64,000 nucleotides of DNA from JAHEGP01 sp963792875 (GTDB lineage Bacteria > Pseudomonadota > Gammaproteobacteria > Pseudomonadales > JAHEGP01): contig CAWBXV010000005.1 of assembly GCA_963792875.1 (NCBI GenBank), positions 186,001-250,000 on the forward strand. The letters are read 5' to 3'. Below the pieces are notes generated by a model. It made no database searches. It saw only the letters and a list, made by a program, of their open reading frames with translations, and was not told the DNA's origin. Positions 19,252-28,653 of the stretch are shown here, in pieces. The position numbers and the translations under genes are program-made. Positions within the stretch are counted from its first letter, which is position 1; the number at the start of each line of letters is the position of its first letter.

Positions 19252-19626
19252 GTGAAAGATAACCGACCTGTAAACCTCGATGTGGCATCTATGAGCCTGC
19301 CCATCACCGCATGGGTTTCCATTGCGCACCGTGTCTCGGGCGCGTTCCTGATAGCGGGCACGGCCTTGCTGCTGTGGCTGCTCGATTGCTCGCTGTCCTC
19401 TCCTGAGGGGTTCCGCGCGGCGGGCGAGATGCTCGACGGCACTCTCGCCAGGCTGTTGTTGTGGGCCGTGCTGTCGGCGCTTGCGTATCATGCCCTGGCG
19501 GGGGTCAAGCACCTGATCATGGATGCGGGGATCGGTGAAACCATGGAGGGGGGTACCCGCGGTGCCAGGATAGTCATCGGCGCCACCGTCGTCGCCGTGG
19601 TATTGATCGGAGCGTTGATATGGTAA
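19252..19626 (+). CDS. sdhC: Succinate dehydrogenase cytochrome b556 subunit
   Basis: A 124-residue membrane anchor of complex II with three transmembrane helices. It starts at GTG 19252, giving the family N-terminus VKDNRPVNLDVASM; the upstream extension of the frame is not conserved. HRVSG at the start of helix I and the HALAGVKHLIMD segment of helix II, with the heme-ligating His, are in place. With SdhD it binds heme b and ubiquinone. The last codons overlap the sdhD start (19620) by seven bases, showing translational coupling. Confidence 0.93.
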   Translation: MKDNRPVNLDVASMSLPITAWVSIAHRVSGAFLIAGTALLLWLLDCSLSSPEGFRAAGEMLDGTLARLLLWAVLSALAYHALAGVKHLIMDAGIGETMEGGTRGARIVIGATVVAVVLIGALIW

Positions 19627-19985
19627 CTGCAGTAACGAATCTGGGTCGCAGCGGGCTCTCCGACTGGCTGGTGCAGCGCGTGAGCGCCGTCGTTCTGCTG
19701 GTCTATACCTTGTTCATGGCCTATTACCTGCTGGCCAATCCCGACCTGCAGTACGAGCAGTGGCAGGCCCTGTTCGAGGGCACCGCCATGCGCGTATTCA
19801 GCCTGCTGGCGCTGCTGTCCCTGGTCGCGCACAGCTGGATCGGCCTGTGGGGCATCAGTACCGATTACCTGACTGAGCGCATGCTCGGCGCTCGCGGCAA
19901 TGTATTGCGTTGGTTGGTGCAGGCGGCTGGCGCACTGCTGTTATTCACCTACCTCGTTTGGGGTATTCAGGTACTGTGGAGTTAG
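19620..19985 (+). CDS. sdhD: Succinate dehydrogenase hydrophobic membrane anchor subunit
   Basis: A 121-residue anchor with three transmembrane helices that pairs with SdhC. The N-terminal SDWLVQRVSAVVLLVYTLF and the helix-II AHSWIGLWGISTDYL, with its heme-ligand His and the quinone-site Asp-Tyr, are the recognisable family features. It begins inside the sdhC end and stops 6 bp before sdhA. Confidence 0.93.
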   Translation: MVTAVTNLGRSGLSDWLVQRVSAVVLLVYTLFMAYYLLANPDLQYEQWQALFEGTAMRVFSLLALLSLVAHSWIGLWGISTDYLTERMLGARGNVLRWLVQAAGALLLFTYLVWGIQVLWS

Positions 19986-19991
19986 CGAAGC

Positions 19992-21764
19992 ATGGCGAAT
20001 ATTCGCACGATTTCCTTTGACGCGGTGGTGGTGGGCGGAGGCGGCGCTGGTATGCGCGCCGCCCTGCAGATGGCGCAGTCCGGCTACAAGACGGCTGTCG
20101 TCACCAAGGTGTTCCCGACGCGCTCGCATACGGTCTCGGCGCAGGGCGGCATCACCTGCGCCATCGCCAGCGCCGACCCGCAGGACGACTGGCGCTGGCA
20201 CATGTACGACACCGTGAAGGGCTCCGATTACATCGGCGACCAGGACGCGATCGAATACATGTGCAGCGTGGGGCCGCAGGCCGTGTTCGAGCTGGAGCAC
20301 ATGGGCCTGCCCTTTTCGCGCACGGAGGAGGGCCGCATCTACCAGCGTCCCTTCGGCGGCCAGTCGAAAGATTTCGGGCGGGGCGGTCAGGCTGCGCGCA
20401 CCTGCGCCGCGGCCGACCGCACCGGCCACGCGCTGCTGCATGCCCTCTATCAGGGCAACCTCAAGAATGAGACGACCTTTCTCAACGAGTGGTATGCCGT
20501 CGACCTGGTGAAGAATCAGGACGGCGCCGTGGTCGGCGTCATCGCCATCTGCATGGAGACCGGCGAACTCGTGCACATCGCCAGCAAGGCGACCGTGCTG
20601 GCCACCGGCGGGGCCGGTCGCATCTACGCCTCGACGACCAACGCCCACATCAACACCGGCGATGGCATCGGCATGGCGCTGCGCGCCGGCTTTCCGGTGC
20701 AGGATATCGAAATGTGGCAGTTTCACCCCACCGGCATCTACGGTGCGGGTGTGCTGGTCACCGAGGGCTGCCGCGGCGAGGGCGGCTATCTGATCAACAA
20801 GGACGGCGAGCGCTTCATGGAGCGCTACGCGCCCAACGCCAAGGACCTCGCCGGGCGCGACGTGGTCGCGCGCTCGATGGTGCTGGAAATTCTCGAGGGC
20901 CGCGGTTGTGGTCCGGACGGGGATCACGTGCTGCTCAAGCTCGATCACCTGGGCGAGGAGATACTCCACAGCCGACTGCCGGGTATCTGCGAGCTGTCTG
21001 AGACCTTTGCGCATGTCGACCCGGTCAAGCAGCCGATCCCGGTGGTGCCCACCTGCCACTACATGATGGGCGGCATTCCGACCAATGTGCACGGCCAGGC
21101 GCTGACCCTGGATGCCGACGGTCAGGATCGCGTGATCGACGGCCTCTACGCCTGCGGCGAGGCTGCCTGCGTGTCGGTGCACGGCGCCAATCGCCTGGGC
21201 GGCAACTCACTGCTGGACCTGGTGGTGTTCGGCCGGGCGGCCGGCCTGCACATCGAGCGGGCCCTGCGCGAAGGGATTGCGTTGCGCGATGCGTCCGAGT
21301 CCGACGTCGAAGCGTCGCTGCAGCGCCTGAATCGCCTGAACGCAAGCACCAGCGGCGAGGGGGTGCCCCAGCTGCGCAAGGAGCTGCAGAGCATCATGCA
21401 GAACCACTTCGGCGTGTTCCGGCGCGGTGACTACATGGAGCAGGGCATCGAGAAGCTGGCTCAGCTGCGCCCGCGCATCGAGCAGGTCCAGCTGGCCGAT
21501 AAGTCTCAGGCCTTCAACACCGCCAGGATCGAGGCGCTCGAGCTGCAGAATCTGCTGGAGGTGGCCGACGCGACGGCTATCGCCGCCAATGTGCGCACGG
21601 AGTCCAGGGGGGCCCATGCGCGCGAGGACTTTCAGACCCGCGACGATGAGAACTGGTTGTGCCACTCCGTGTTCTTCCCGGGGGAGAAGCGCGTGGGCAA
21701 ACGTGCCGTCAACTTTGCCCCGCACACGATGGAGGCCTTTCAGCCCAAGGAGAGGGTTTACTAG
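19992..21764 (+). CDS. sdhA: Succinate dehydrogenase flavoprotein subunit
   Basis: A 590-residue flavoprotein that oxidises succinate to fumarate at the cytoplasmic face of complex II. FAD-binding VVGGGGAGMRAAL is near residue 11; SHTVSAQGGI at about 43-52 holds the histidine that takes FAD covalently; substrate-site motifs GRGGQAARTCAA-type near residue 130 (with the following Thr/Cys), FHPTGIYGAG at about 240 and the catalytic Arg in the PVVPTCHYMMGGIPTN region are present. Length is normal (E. coli 588). sdhB follows after an unusually long 133-bp gap. Confidence 0.95.
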   Translation: MANIRTISFDAVVVGGGGAGMRAALQMAQSGYKTAVVTKVFPTRSHTVSAQGGITCAIASADPQDDWRWHMYDTVKGSDYIGDQDAIEYMCSVGPQAVFELEHMGLPFSRTEEGRIYQRPFGGQSKDFGRGGQAARTCAAADRTGHALLHALYQGNLKNETTFLNEWYAVDLVKNQDGAVVGVIAICMETGELVHIASKATVLATGGAGRIYASTTNAHINTGDGIGMALRAGFPVQDIEMWQFHPTGIYGAGVLVTEGCRGEGGYLINKDGERFMERYAPNAKDLAGRDVVARSMVLEILEGRGCGPDGDHVLLKLDHLGEEILHSRLPGICELSETFAHVDPVKQPIPVVPTCHYMMGGIPTNVHGQALTLDADGQDRVIDGLYACGEAACVSVHGANRLGGNSLLDLVVFGRAAGLHIERALREGIALRDASESDVEASLQRLNRLNASTSGEGVPQLRKELQSIMQNHFGVFRRGDYMEQGIEKLAQLRPRIEQVQLADKSQAFNTARIEALELQNLLEVADATAIAANVRTESRGAHAREDFQTRDDENWLCHSVFFPGEKRVGKRAVNFAPHTMEAFQPKERVY

Positions 21765-21820
21765 GCAAAGGCCCGCGTCGCCCGAGCGCCGGCAACCACC
21801 CGGATGTATGACCCTGAACT

Positions 21821-21843
21821 CCCCTGGTCGGGTGCGACCGGGG
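21821..21843 (+). repeat. Hairpin in the sdhA-sdhB spacer
   Basis: CCCCTGGTCG and CGACCGGGG pair around GGTG with one bulged T. It sits in the 133-bp spacer between sdhA and sdhB, genes usually only a few bases apart. No T-run follows, so it probably shapes mRNA processing or stability rather than ending transcription. Confidence 0.45.
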
Positions 21844-21897
21844 TTGGCGCAACCAGCAAAGATGGCAACCGGTCTGGCGCCGGAATGAGGAACGACA

Positions 21898-22602
21898 ATG
21901 CTGCATGTGAGTGTCTATCGTTATAACCCGGCATCGGATGATGCGCCCTACATGAAAGACTATCAGGTCGATACGGGCGGCAAGGATCTGATGGTGCTGG
22001 ACGTGCTGGAACTGCTCAAGACCGACGATCCGACGCTGTCGTATCGCCGCTCCTGCCGCGAGGGCGTGTGCGGCTCCGATGGTGTGAACATCAACGGCAA
22101 GAACGGCCTCGCCTGCATCACGCCGTTGTCCGAGAGCGTCAAGAACAACAAGCTGGTGGTGCGGCCCTTGCCGGGTCTGCCCGTGGTGCGCGACCTGGTG
22201 GTCGACATGGGCCTTTTCTACAAGCAGTATGAAAAGATCAAGCCCTACCTCATCAACGACCAGCCGGCGCCTGCCATCGAGCGCCTGCAGTCGCCGGAGG
22301 ACCGCGCGAAACTGGACGGCCTCTACGAATGTATCCTCTGCGCCTGCTGCTCCACGGCGTGCCCCTCGTTCTGGTGGAATCCCGACCGCTTCATCGGCCC
22401 CTCGGGGCTGCTGCAGGCCTGGCGCTTTCTGGCGGACAGTCGCGACACGGCGCAGGCGCAGCGCCTGTCCGAGCTCGACGACCCCTTCAGCGTCTTTCGT
22501 TGTCACGGCATTCAGAATTGCGTCAACGTCTGCCCCAAGGGGCTCAACCCCACGCGCGCTATTGGCCACATCCGCAATATGCTGCTGAGGAACGCGACTT
22601 AG
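21898..22602 (+). CDS. sdhB: Succinate dehydrogenase iron-sulfur subunit
   Basis: A 234-residue subunit carrying the three iron-sulfur clusters that pass electrons from SdhA to ubiquinone. The [2Fe-2S] site is SCREGVCGSDG plus the Cys of NGLAC (about residues 55-75); the [4Fe-4S] site is CILCACCSTACP near 149-160; the [3Fe-4S] cysteines lie in CHGIQNCVNVCPKG near 206-219. The RBS AGGAACGAC lies before the ATG. It ends the sdh unit; sucA has its own promoter downstream. Confidence 0.95.
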   Translation: MLHVSVYRYNPASDDAPYMKDYQVDTGGKDLMVLDVLELLKTDDPTLSYRRSCREGVCGSDGVNINGKNGLACITPLSESVKNNKLVVRPLPGLPVVRDLVVDMGLFYKQYEKIKPYLINDQPAPAIERLQSPEDRAKLDGLYECILCACCSTACPSFWWNPDRFIGPSGLLQAWRFLADSRDTAQAQRLSELDDPFSVFRCHGIQNCVNVCPKGLNPTRAIGHIRNMLLRNAT

Positions 22603-22735
22603 CGGCCGGGCTGCCGGATGGAAGCGGGCGTCTCGCTGCCGGCGCCGCTTGCCGGGCCCCTCGTTGGCGGCTGCGGTGCGGGCGAGCGGCGCTTGCAACA
22701 CAGGCTGCGAGTTTGCCCGCAATACGCAATAGTGG

Positions 22736-22763
22736 TTGCGGTCGGCGAACGGCGCCCTAGAAT
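22736..22763 (+). promoter_or_regulatory. Candidate sigma70 promoter of sucA
   Basis: TTGCGG at 22736-22741, 16 bp, then TAGAAT at 22758-22763. The transcript would start near 22770, about 42 nt ahead of the sucA ATG at 22812. It implies that sucAB can be expressed apart from sdh. Confidence 0.55.
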
Positions 22764-22811
22764 GGAAGTACAGATAGCATCTTGCCCATAAAAGCACAAC
22801 AAGGTTGGCGC

Positions 22812-25652
22812 ATGCAAAGCGATAATATGCAGCTGTGGTGGAACAGCTCGCACATCGACGGCGGTAACGCTGCCTACGTGGAAAGTCTGTACGAGACTTA
22901 TCTGCTCGATCCCAATGCTGTGTCTGGCGAGTGGCGCGACTATTTCGACAAGCTGCCGCGGGTCGATGGCCATTCGGCCAGAGATGTTCCCCATTCGCAG
23001 ATTGTCGAGCAGTTCGCGCAACTCGGCCGTGCGCGGCACGTCGGCACCCTCACTGAGGAGAGCCTGAACACCGCCTACGAGCGCAAGCAGGTGCGCGTCG
23101 TGGAGTTGATCGATGCCTATCGCCAGCGGGGACACCAGAAGGCCAGCCTCGATCCCCTCGCGTTGCTGCAGCGCGCGCCCGTGCCGGACCTCGATCTCCA
23201 GTTTTATGGCCTGACCGCCGCCGATCTTGACACCATTTTTCAAACCAGCACCTTGTCGATCGGACAGTCCGAGGCGCGCCTCGGCGCCATCATCGAGGCG
23301 CTGGAGAAGACCTACTGCGGCACGGTCGGCGCGGAGTTCATGCACATTGTCGACACCGACGAGCGCCAGTGGATCCAGAGCCGCATGGAGTCCGTGCGCT
23401 CCTCGCCGCAGTGGAGCCGCGAAGTCAAGCTGCATCTGTTCGAGCGCCTCACCGCGGCGGAGGGCCTTGAAAAGTTCCTCGGCTCCAAATATCCCGGCAC
23501 CAAGCGCTTCGGGCTCGAGGGTGGCGAGAGCCTGATCCCCATGCTGGACGAGGTCGTGCAGCGCGCGGGTTCCTACGAGGCCAAGGAACTGGTGATCGGC
23601 ATGGCGCACCGCGGGCGCCTCAACGTCCTGGTCAATATCTTCGGCAAGAACCCCGCGGACCTCTTCAACGAATTTGAGGGCAGGGCGATCTACCAGGGCT
23701 CGGCAGACGTCAAATACCACCAGGGCTTCTCCTCCAACGTGATGACGCCCGGGGGGGAGCTGCACATCTCTCTGGCCTTCAACCCCTCCCATCTCGAGAT
23801 CGTCAGCCCGGTCGTCGAGGGCTCGGTGCGGGCGCGCCAGGACCGACGCTTCGACGAGCTGCGCGAGCAGGTGATCCCGGTGGTGCTGCATGGCGACTCG
23901 GCCTTCGCGGGCCAGGGCGTGGTCATGGAGACCTTCCAGATGTCGCAGACGCGGGCCTACCATACCGGCGGCACCGTGCATATCGTGGTGAACAATCAGG
24001 TGGGTTTTACCACCCACCGCCAGGAGGACGTGCGCTCGACCGAATACTGCACGGATGTCGCCAAGATGGTGCAGGCGCCGATTTTCCACGTCAACGGCGA
24101 CGATCCCGAGGCCGTGCTGTTTGTCACCCAGCTGGCGCTGGATTTTCGCCAGGAGTTCAAGAAGGACGTGGTGATCGATCTGGTGTGTTATCGGCGCCGC
24201 GGCCACAACGAGGCGGACGAGCCCTCGGGCACGCAGCCCCTCATGTACCAGCGCATTCGCACGCACCGCACCACCCGCGAGCTCTACGCGGAAAAACTGC
24301 TCGGCGAGGGCGTCATCAGCGATGCGGATGAGCAGCAGGCCACCGCCGATTATCGCGCCGCGCTGGAAAATGGCCGGCACGTGGCCAAGAGCCTGGTGCT
24401 GGACCCCGATCGGCGCCTGTCCACGCTGTGGGATGCCTACCTCGCACAGGATTGGCGTGCGCCCGTCGATACGCGGGTCGATCTGCGCACGCTGCAGGAC
24501 CTGATGCATCGCCTCAATGAGACGCCGGACGGGTTTCTGGTGCAGGCGCAGGTCGCCAAGATTATCGATGATCGCCGCAAGATGACGGCGGGAGCGATGC
24601 CGATCAACTGGGGATATGCGGAGCTCGCCGCCTACGCCACGGTGCTGTATGACGGCTACCCGGTGCGCCTGGTGGGACAGGACTGCGGCCGCGGCACCTT
24701 CTCCCATCGGCACGCGGTGCTGCACAATCAGCGCGACGGCAGCGCCTACGTGCCGCTGCGCAGCGTGGCGGCCGATGGCGCGCGCCTGACCATATTCGAT
24801 TCGCTGCTCTCTGAAGAGGCGGCGCTGGCGTTCGAGTACGGCTACGCCACGACCAGCCCCACCACGATGGTGGTATGGGAGGCGCAGTTCGGCGATTTCG
24901 CCAACGGCGCCCAGGTGGTGATCGACCAGTTTATCGCCAGTGGCGAAATCAAGTGGGGACGGCTCTGCGGGCTGACCATGCTGCTGCCCCACGGCTACGA
25001 GGGGCAGGGGCCGGAGCACTCGTCGGCCCGCCTGGAGCGCTTTATGCAGCTGTGTGCGGAGCGCAACATGCAGGTGTGCATTCCGACGACGCCGGCCCAG
25101 GTGTTCCACATGCTGCGACGCCAGATCATCCGGCCCATGCGCAAGCCGCTGATCGTCATGTCGCCCAAGAGTCTGCTGCGGCACAAAGAGGCGGTATCGC
25201 AGCTCGAAGATCTCGCCGATGGCGAATTTCACACCGTGCTCGGCGAGACCGATGACATCGATCCGCGCGGTGTGACGCGCCTGATTCTGTGCTCCGGCAA
25301 GGTCTACTATGAATTGCGCGAAGCCCGCCGCAAGGCCGGGCGCAACGATATCGCCATCGTGCGGCTGGAGCAGATGTACCCCTTCCCCTCCAGTCGCCTG
25401 CGCGCCGTGCTGGCGCCCTACACCCACCTCACCAAGGCGGTCTGGTGCCAGGAAGAGCCACAGAATCAGGGTTGCTGGTACAGCAGTCAGCATCACATGA
25501 AGCGCGTGGTGCAGCAGCACAGTTCGGGGTTGTACCTGGAGTATGCGGGCCGCGAGGCGTCGGCAGCCCCCGCTGCGGGCTATATGGCGCTGCACCTGGA
25601 GCAGCAGGCGCGTTTGCTGGATGATGCGCTCGGCTTCAGAACGGCACGCTAG
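22812..25652 (+). CDS. sucA: 2-oxoglutarate dehydrogenase E1 component
   Basis: A 946-residue thiamine-diphosphate decarboxylase, E1 of the 2-oxoglutarate dehydrogenase complex. The N-terminal MQLWWNSSHIDGGNAAYVE region anchors E1 to the complex. ThDP/Mg site features: AHRGRLNVL near residue 260, HVNGDDPEAV-type GDG motif near 430 and RRGHNEADEP near 465. The transketolase-like pyrimidine domain (GQDCGRGTFSHRHAV, about 627) and a C-terminal domain follow. The frame extends back to 22782, but the ATG at 22812 matches the family start. sucB follows 42 bp later. Confidence 0.95.
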   Translation: MQSDNMQLWWNSSHIDGGNAAYVESLYETYLLDPNAVSGEWRDYFDKLPRVDGHSARDVPHSQIVEQFAQLGRARHVGTLTEESLNTAYERKQVRVVELIDAYRQRGHQKASLDPLALLQRAPVPDLDLQFYGLTAADLDTIFQTSTLSIGQSEARLGAIIEALEKTYCGTVGAEFMHIVDTDERQWIQSRMESVRSSPQWSREVKLHLFERLTAAEGLEKFLGSKYPGTKRFGLEGGESLIPMLDEVVQRAGSYEAKELVIGMAHRGRLNVLVNIFGKNPADLFNEFEGRAIYQGSADVKYHQGFSSNVMTPGGELHISLAFNPSHLEIVSPVVEGSVRARQDRRFDELREQVIPVVLHGDSAFAGQGVVMETFQMSQTRAYHTGGTVHIVVNNQVGFTTHRQEDVRSTEYCTDVAKMVQAPIFHVNGDDPEAVLFVTQLALDFRQEFKKDVVIDLVCYRRRGHNEADEPSGTQPLMYQRIRTHRTTRELYAEKLLGEGVISDADEQQATADYRAALENGRHVAKSLVLDPDRRLSTLWDAYLAQDWRAPVDTRVDLRTLQDLMHRLNETPDGFLVQAQVAKIIDDRRKMTAGAMPINWGYAELAAYATVLYDGYPVRLVGQDCGRGTFSHRHAVLHNQRDGSAYVPLRSVAADGARLTIFDSLLSEEAALAFEYGYATTSPTTMVVWEAQFGDFANGAQVVIDQFIASGEIKWGRLCGLTMLLPHGYEGQGPEHSSARLERFMQLCAERNMQVCIPTTPAQVFHMLRRQIIRPMRKPLIVMSPKSLLRHKEAVSQLEDLADGEFHTVLGETDDIDPRGVTRLILCSGKVYYELREARRKAGRNDIAIVRLEQMYPFPSSRLRAVLAPYTHLTKAVWCQEEPQNQGCWYSSQHHMKRVVQQHSSGLYLEYAGREASAAPAAGYMALHLEQQARLLDDALGFRTAR

Positions 25653-25694
25653 TTCATCGGCAGCAGGTATTGGTCAAAAAATAAAGGACGTGAT

Positions 25695-26915
25695 ATGGCG
25701 ATCGAAATCAAAGCCCCCTCTTTCCCCGAATCGGTAGCCGACGGCACGGTCGCCAGCTGGTACAAGCAGGTCGGCGAACCGGTGCGGCGGGACGAGTTGC
25801 TGGTGGATATTGAAACCGACAAGATCGCGTTGGAGATTGTGGCGCCGGCCGACGGCGCGATCGTGAAAATCGTCAAGCAGGCGGGGGAGACCGTCGATAG
25901 CGAGGAGGTCATCGCGCTGTTCGAGGCCGGCGCCGTCGCCGAGGCCGCGGCGACGCCACCGGCCGAGCCGGCTGGGGGCGGCAGCGATGCGCGCCTCAGT
26001 CCCGCCGCGCGCAAGCTCGTGGCGGAACACAAGCTCGATGGCGGGGCGATCGCCGGTACCGGCAAAGGTGGCGTGGTCACCAAAGAAGATGTGCACGCTT
26101 TCATCGAGCGGCAGAAGCCTGCCGCAGCACCGGCGCCCCCCGCTGCCGCGCCGGCGCCAGCCTCGACGCCGGCGTCGCTGACGCCGGTGGCGCCGCCCCT
26201 GGACGTCGCGACTGGCCGCATCGAGAAGCGCGTTCCCATGACCCGCATGCGCGCCAGGATCGCCCAGCGACTGCTGGACGCGAAGCGCGACACGGCCATG
26301 TTGACCACGTTCAACGAAGTCAATATGCAGCCGATCATGGCGCTGCGCAATCAATACAAGGAGCAATTCCTCGCCAAGCACGACATCAAGCTCGGCTTCA
26401 TGGGGTTCTTTGTCAAGGCGGCCACCGAGGCCCTGAAACGCTTCCCGATTGTCAACGCATCGATCGACGGCGGCGATGTGGCGTATCATGGCTATCAGGA
26501 CGTCGGCATTGCCGTGTCGACTGACAAGGGGCTGGTGGTGCCCATCCTGCGCGACACGGATACCATGAGCATTGCCGATATCGAGAGGAAGATCGCCGAG
26601 TTCGGCGTACGGGCGCGGGACGGCAAGCTGACCATCGAGGACATGCAGGGCGGTACCTTCACGCTGACTAACGGCGGGGTGTTCGGTTCGCTGCTGTCGA
26701 CGCCCATTCTCAACCCCCCCCAGGCTGCGATCCTCGGCATGCACAAGATTCAGGATCGCCCCGTGGCCGAGGGCGGTCAGGTGGTGATCCGTCCCATGAT
26801 GTACCTGGCGCTGTCGTATGACCATCGCCTGATCGACGGCAAGGATTCCGTGCAGTTCCTGGTCACGATCAAGGGGCTGCTGGAAGAGCCTGCGCGCTTG
26901 CTGCTGGATGTGTAG
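25695..26915 (+). CDS. sucB: Dihydrolipoyl succinyltransferase E2
   Basis: A 406-residue E2 core of the 2-oxoglutarate dehydrogenase complex. The lipoyl domain is residues 1-78, with lipoylated Lys in ETDKIALEI near 43. An Ala/Pro-rich linker follows, then the peripheral subunit-binding domain (LSPAARKLVAEHKLDGGAIAG, residues about 99-135), a second proline-rich linker and the catalytic acyltransferase domain with LSYDHRLIDGKD near residue 376, containing the catalytic His and Asp. It transfers succinyl groups from E1 to CoA. lpd follows 55 bp later. Confidence 0.95.
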   Translation: MAIEIKAPSFPESVADGTVASWYKQVGEPVRRDELLVDIETDKIALEIVAPADGAIVKIVKQAGETVDSEEVIALFEAGAVAEAAATPPAEPAGGGSDARLSPAARKLVAEHKLDGGAIAGTGKGGVVTKEDVHAFIERQKPAAAPAPPAAAPAPASTPASLTPVAPPLDVATGRIEKRVPMTRMRARIAQRLLDAKRDTAMLTTFNEVNMQPIMALRNQYKEQFLAKHDIKLGFMGFFVKAATEALKRFPIVNASIDGGDVAYHGYQDVGIAVSTDKGLVVPILRDTDTMSIADIERKIAEFGVRARDGKLTIEDMQGGTFTLTNGGVFGSLLSTPILNPPQAAILGMHKIQDRPVAEGGQVVIRPMMYLALSYDHRLIDGKDSVQFLVTIKGLLEEPARLLLDV

Positions 26916-26970
26916 CCTGCCGGCCGGTGGCTGGCAGTGGTTCAATAATCTTTGGTGATGGGTGTGTGGC

Positions 26971-28416
26971 ATGGCGGATAAGTACGATGTGGTGGTGATC
27001 GGCGCCGGTCCCGGCGGCTATGTGGCGGCGATACGGGCGGCGCAACTGGGCATGAAGACCCTGTGCGTCGAAAAGTGGGTGGCGGACAATGGCAAGCCCC
27101 TGCTGGGCGGAACCTGCCTGAACGTCGGCTGCATTCCCTCCAAGGCCCTGCTGGACAGCAGCCACAAGTACCTGGATGCCAGCAAGTATTTCAAGCTGCA
27201 TGGCATTGCCACCGGACCCGTGACGATCGACGTGCCCACGATGATCGGCCGCAAGAACCAGGTGGTGGCTCAGCTCACCGGCGGTGTTGCCGGGCTGTTC
27301 AAGGCCAACGGTGTGGAGGTCGCGCAGGGCGCGGGCCGCCTGTTGTCCGGGCGGCGGGTCGAAGTGACCGGCGCCGATGGCGGCGCGCGCACCGTTGAGG
27401 CCGACAACGTGATCCTGGCCTCGGGGTCACTGGCCATCGAGATTCCCCCCGCTCCCCTGCACAGCGATATCGTGGTCGATTCCACCGGCGCGCTCGAGCT
27501 CCAGGCCGTGCCCAAGCGGCTCGGGGTGGTCGGTGCCGGGGTCATCGGCCTGGAATTGGGCAGCGTCTGGAACTGGCTGGGCGCCGACGTGGTGGTGCTG
27601 GAAGCGCTGGAGGATTTCCTGCCGGCGGTGGACCGGCAGATCGCCGCCGAGGCCGCCAAAATCTACAAGAAGCAGGGCCTGGATATCCGCCTGGGCGCGC
27701 GGGTCATGTCCAGCCAGGTCGATGAGGCGCGGCATGAGGTGACCGTCACCTACCACGACGGCAAGGGAGAGCACCAGGAGGTATTCGATTGCCTCATCGT
27801 CGCAGTCGGGCGCAAGCCCAGTACCGAGGGCGTGCTGGCGCCGGACTGTGGCGTAGCGCTGGATGAGCGGGGCTTTATCTTTGTCGACGATCACTGTCAG
27901 ACCGCTGCGCCGGGCGTGTTCGCCATCGGTGATATCGTGCGCGGCCCCATGCTCGCCCACAAGGCGTCCGAGGAGGGGGTCATGGTGGTGGAGCGCATCG
28001 CCGGCAAGCAGACCGAACTGAATTACGAGTGCATTCCCTCGGTGATCTACACCCACCCGGAAGTCGCCTGGGTCGGGAAGAACGAAGAGCAGCTCAAGGC
28101 TGAGGGCGTGCCCTATATTACCGGAAGCTTTCCCTTCGTCGCTTCCGGCAGGGCGCTGGCGGCCAACGACGCCGAGGGCATGGTCAAGATCCTTGCCCAT
28201 GAGCAGACCGATCGCATCCTCGGCTGTTTCATCGTCGGCCCCAGTGCGGCCGATCTGGTGCAGGAGGTGGTGATCGCGATGGAGTTCTGCGGCAGCGTCG
28301 AAGACCTGCAGCTCATGGTGTTCGGTCATCCGACTCTGTCGGAAGCGGTGCACGAGGCAGCGCTGGCCGCCCATGGGCACGCCATTCACATGCCCAATCG
28401 CAAGAAGCGCACATAA
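26971..28416 (+). CDS. lpd: Dihydrolipoyl dehydrogenase E3
   Basis: A 481-residue FAD enzyme that reoxidises dihydrolipoamide and reduces NAD+. FAD-binding VVIGAGPGGYVAAI at about 7-20; the redox disulfide CLNVGCIPSK near residue 46-55; NAD-binding GAGVIGLELGSVW near 190; second FAD site GDIVRGPMLAHKASEEG near 317; active-site HPTLSEAVHEA near the C-terminus. ATG 26971 (MADKYD) is chosen, three codons inside the maximal frame. It is the E3 of the neighbouring sucAB complex. A 237-bp spacer separates it from sucC. Confidence 0.94.
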   Translation: MADKYDVVVIGAGPGGYVAAIRAAQLGMKTLCVEKWVADNGKPLLGGTCLNVGCIPSKALLDSSHKYLDASKYFKLHGIATGPVTIDVPTMIGRKNQVVAQLTGGVAGLFKANGVEVAQGAGRLLSGRRVEVTGADGGARTVEADNVILASGSLAIEIPPAPLHSDIVVDSTGALELQAVPKRLGVVGAGVIGLELGSVWNWLGADVVVLEALEDFLPAVDRQIAAEAAKIYKKQGLDIRLGARVMSSQVDEARHEVTVTYHDGKGEHQEVFDCLIVAVGRKPSTEGVLAPDCGVALDERGFIFVDDHCQTAAPGVFAIGDIVRGPMLAHKASEEGVMVVERIAGKQTELNYECIPSVIYTHPEVAWVGKNEEQLKAEGVPYITGSFPFVASGRALAANDAEGMVKILAHEQTDRILGCFIVGPSAADLVQEVVIAMEFCGSVEDLQLMVFGHPTLSEAVHEAALAAHGHAIHMPNRKKRT

Positions 28417-28653
28417 CGACCGTACGCGCTGGCAACCGGTTCCGAGGCGTCGGCAGCAGCTGCCCGGTGTGCTTTCGCCGGCGCCGCCGCCTGGCGCTGG
28501 GCGCGCTCGGCGGGGCGTGATTTGGCATTTTACGTTGCATATGGCCGCCTTTTTCTGGAAAATTGGCGCCGTTTTCGAGCATACGCTGCGAGCTGGCATG
28601 GTCGGCTTGCCATCATTCCCACCTCGATCATTAGTTTAGGATGGTAATAGGTT

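Noticed and set aside
22599..25595. 998-codon minus-strand open frame opposite sucA
   Set aside because: Pure shadow of sucA; no motif, and the sense strand has a full 2-oxoglutarate dehydrogenase.
28417..28653. Promoter for sucC in the lpd-sucC spacer
   Set aside because: Several TTGGCA/TTGGCG-like hexamers are present but none has a -10 at 15-19 bp.
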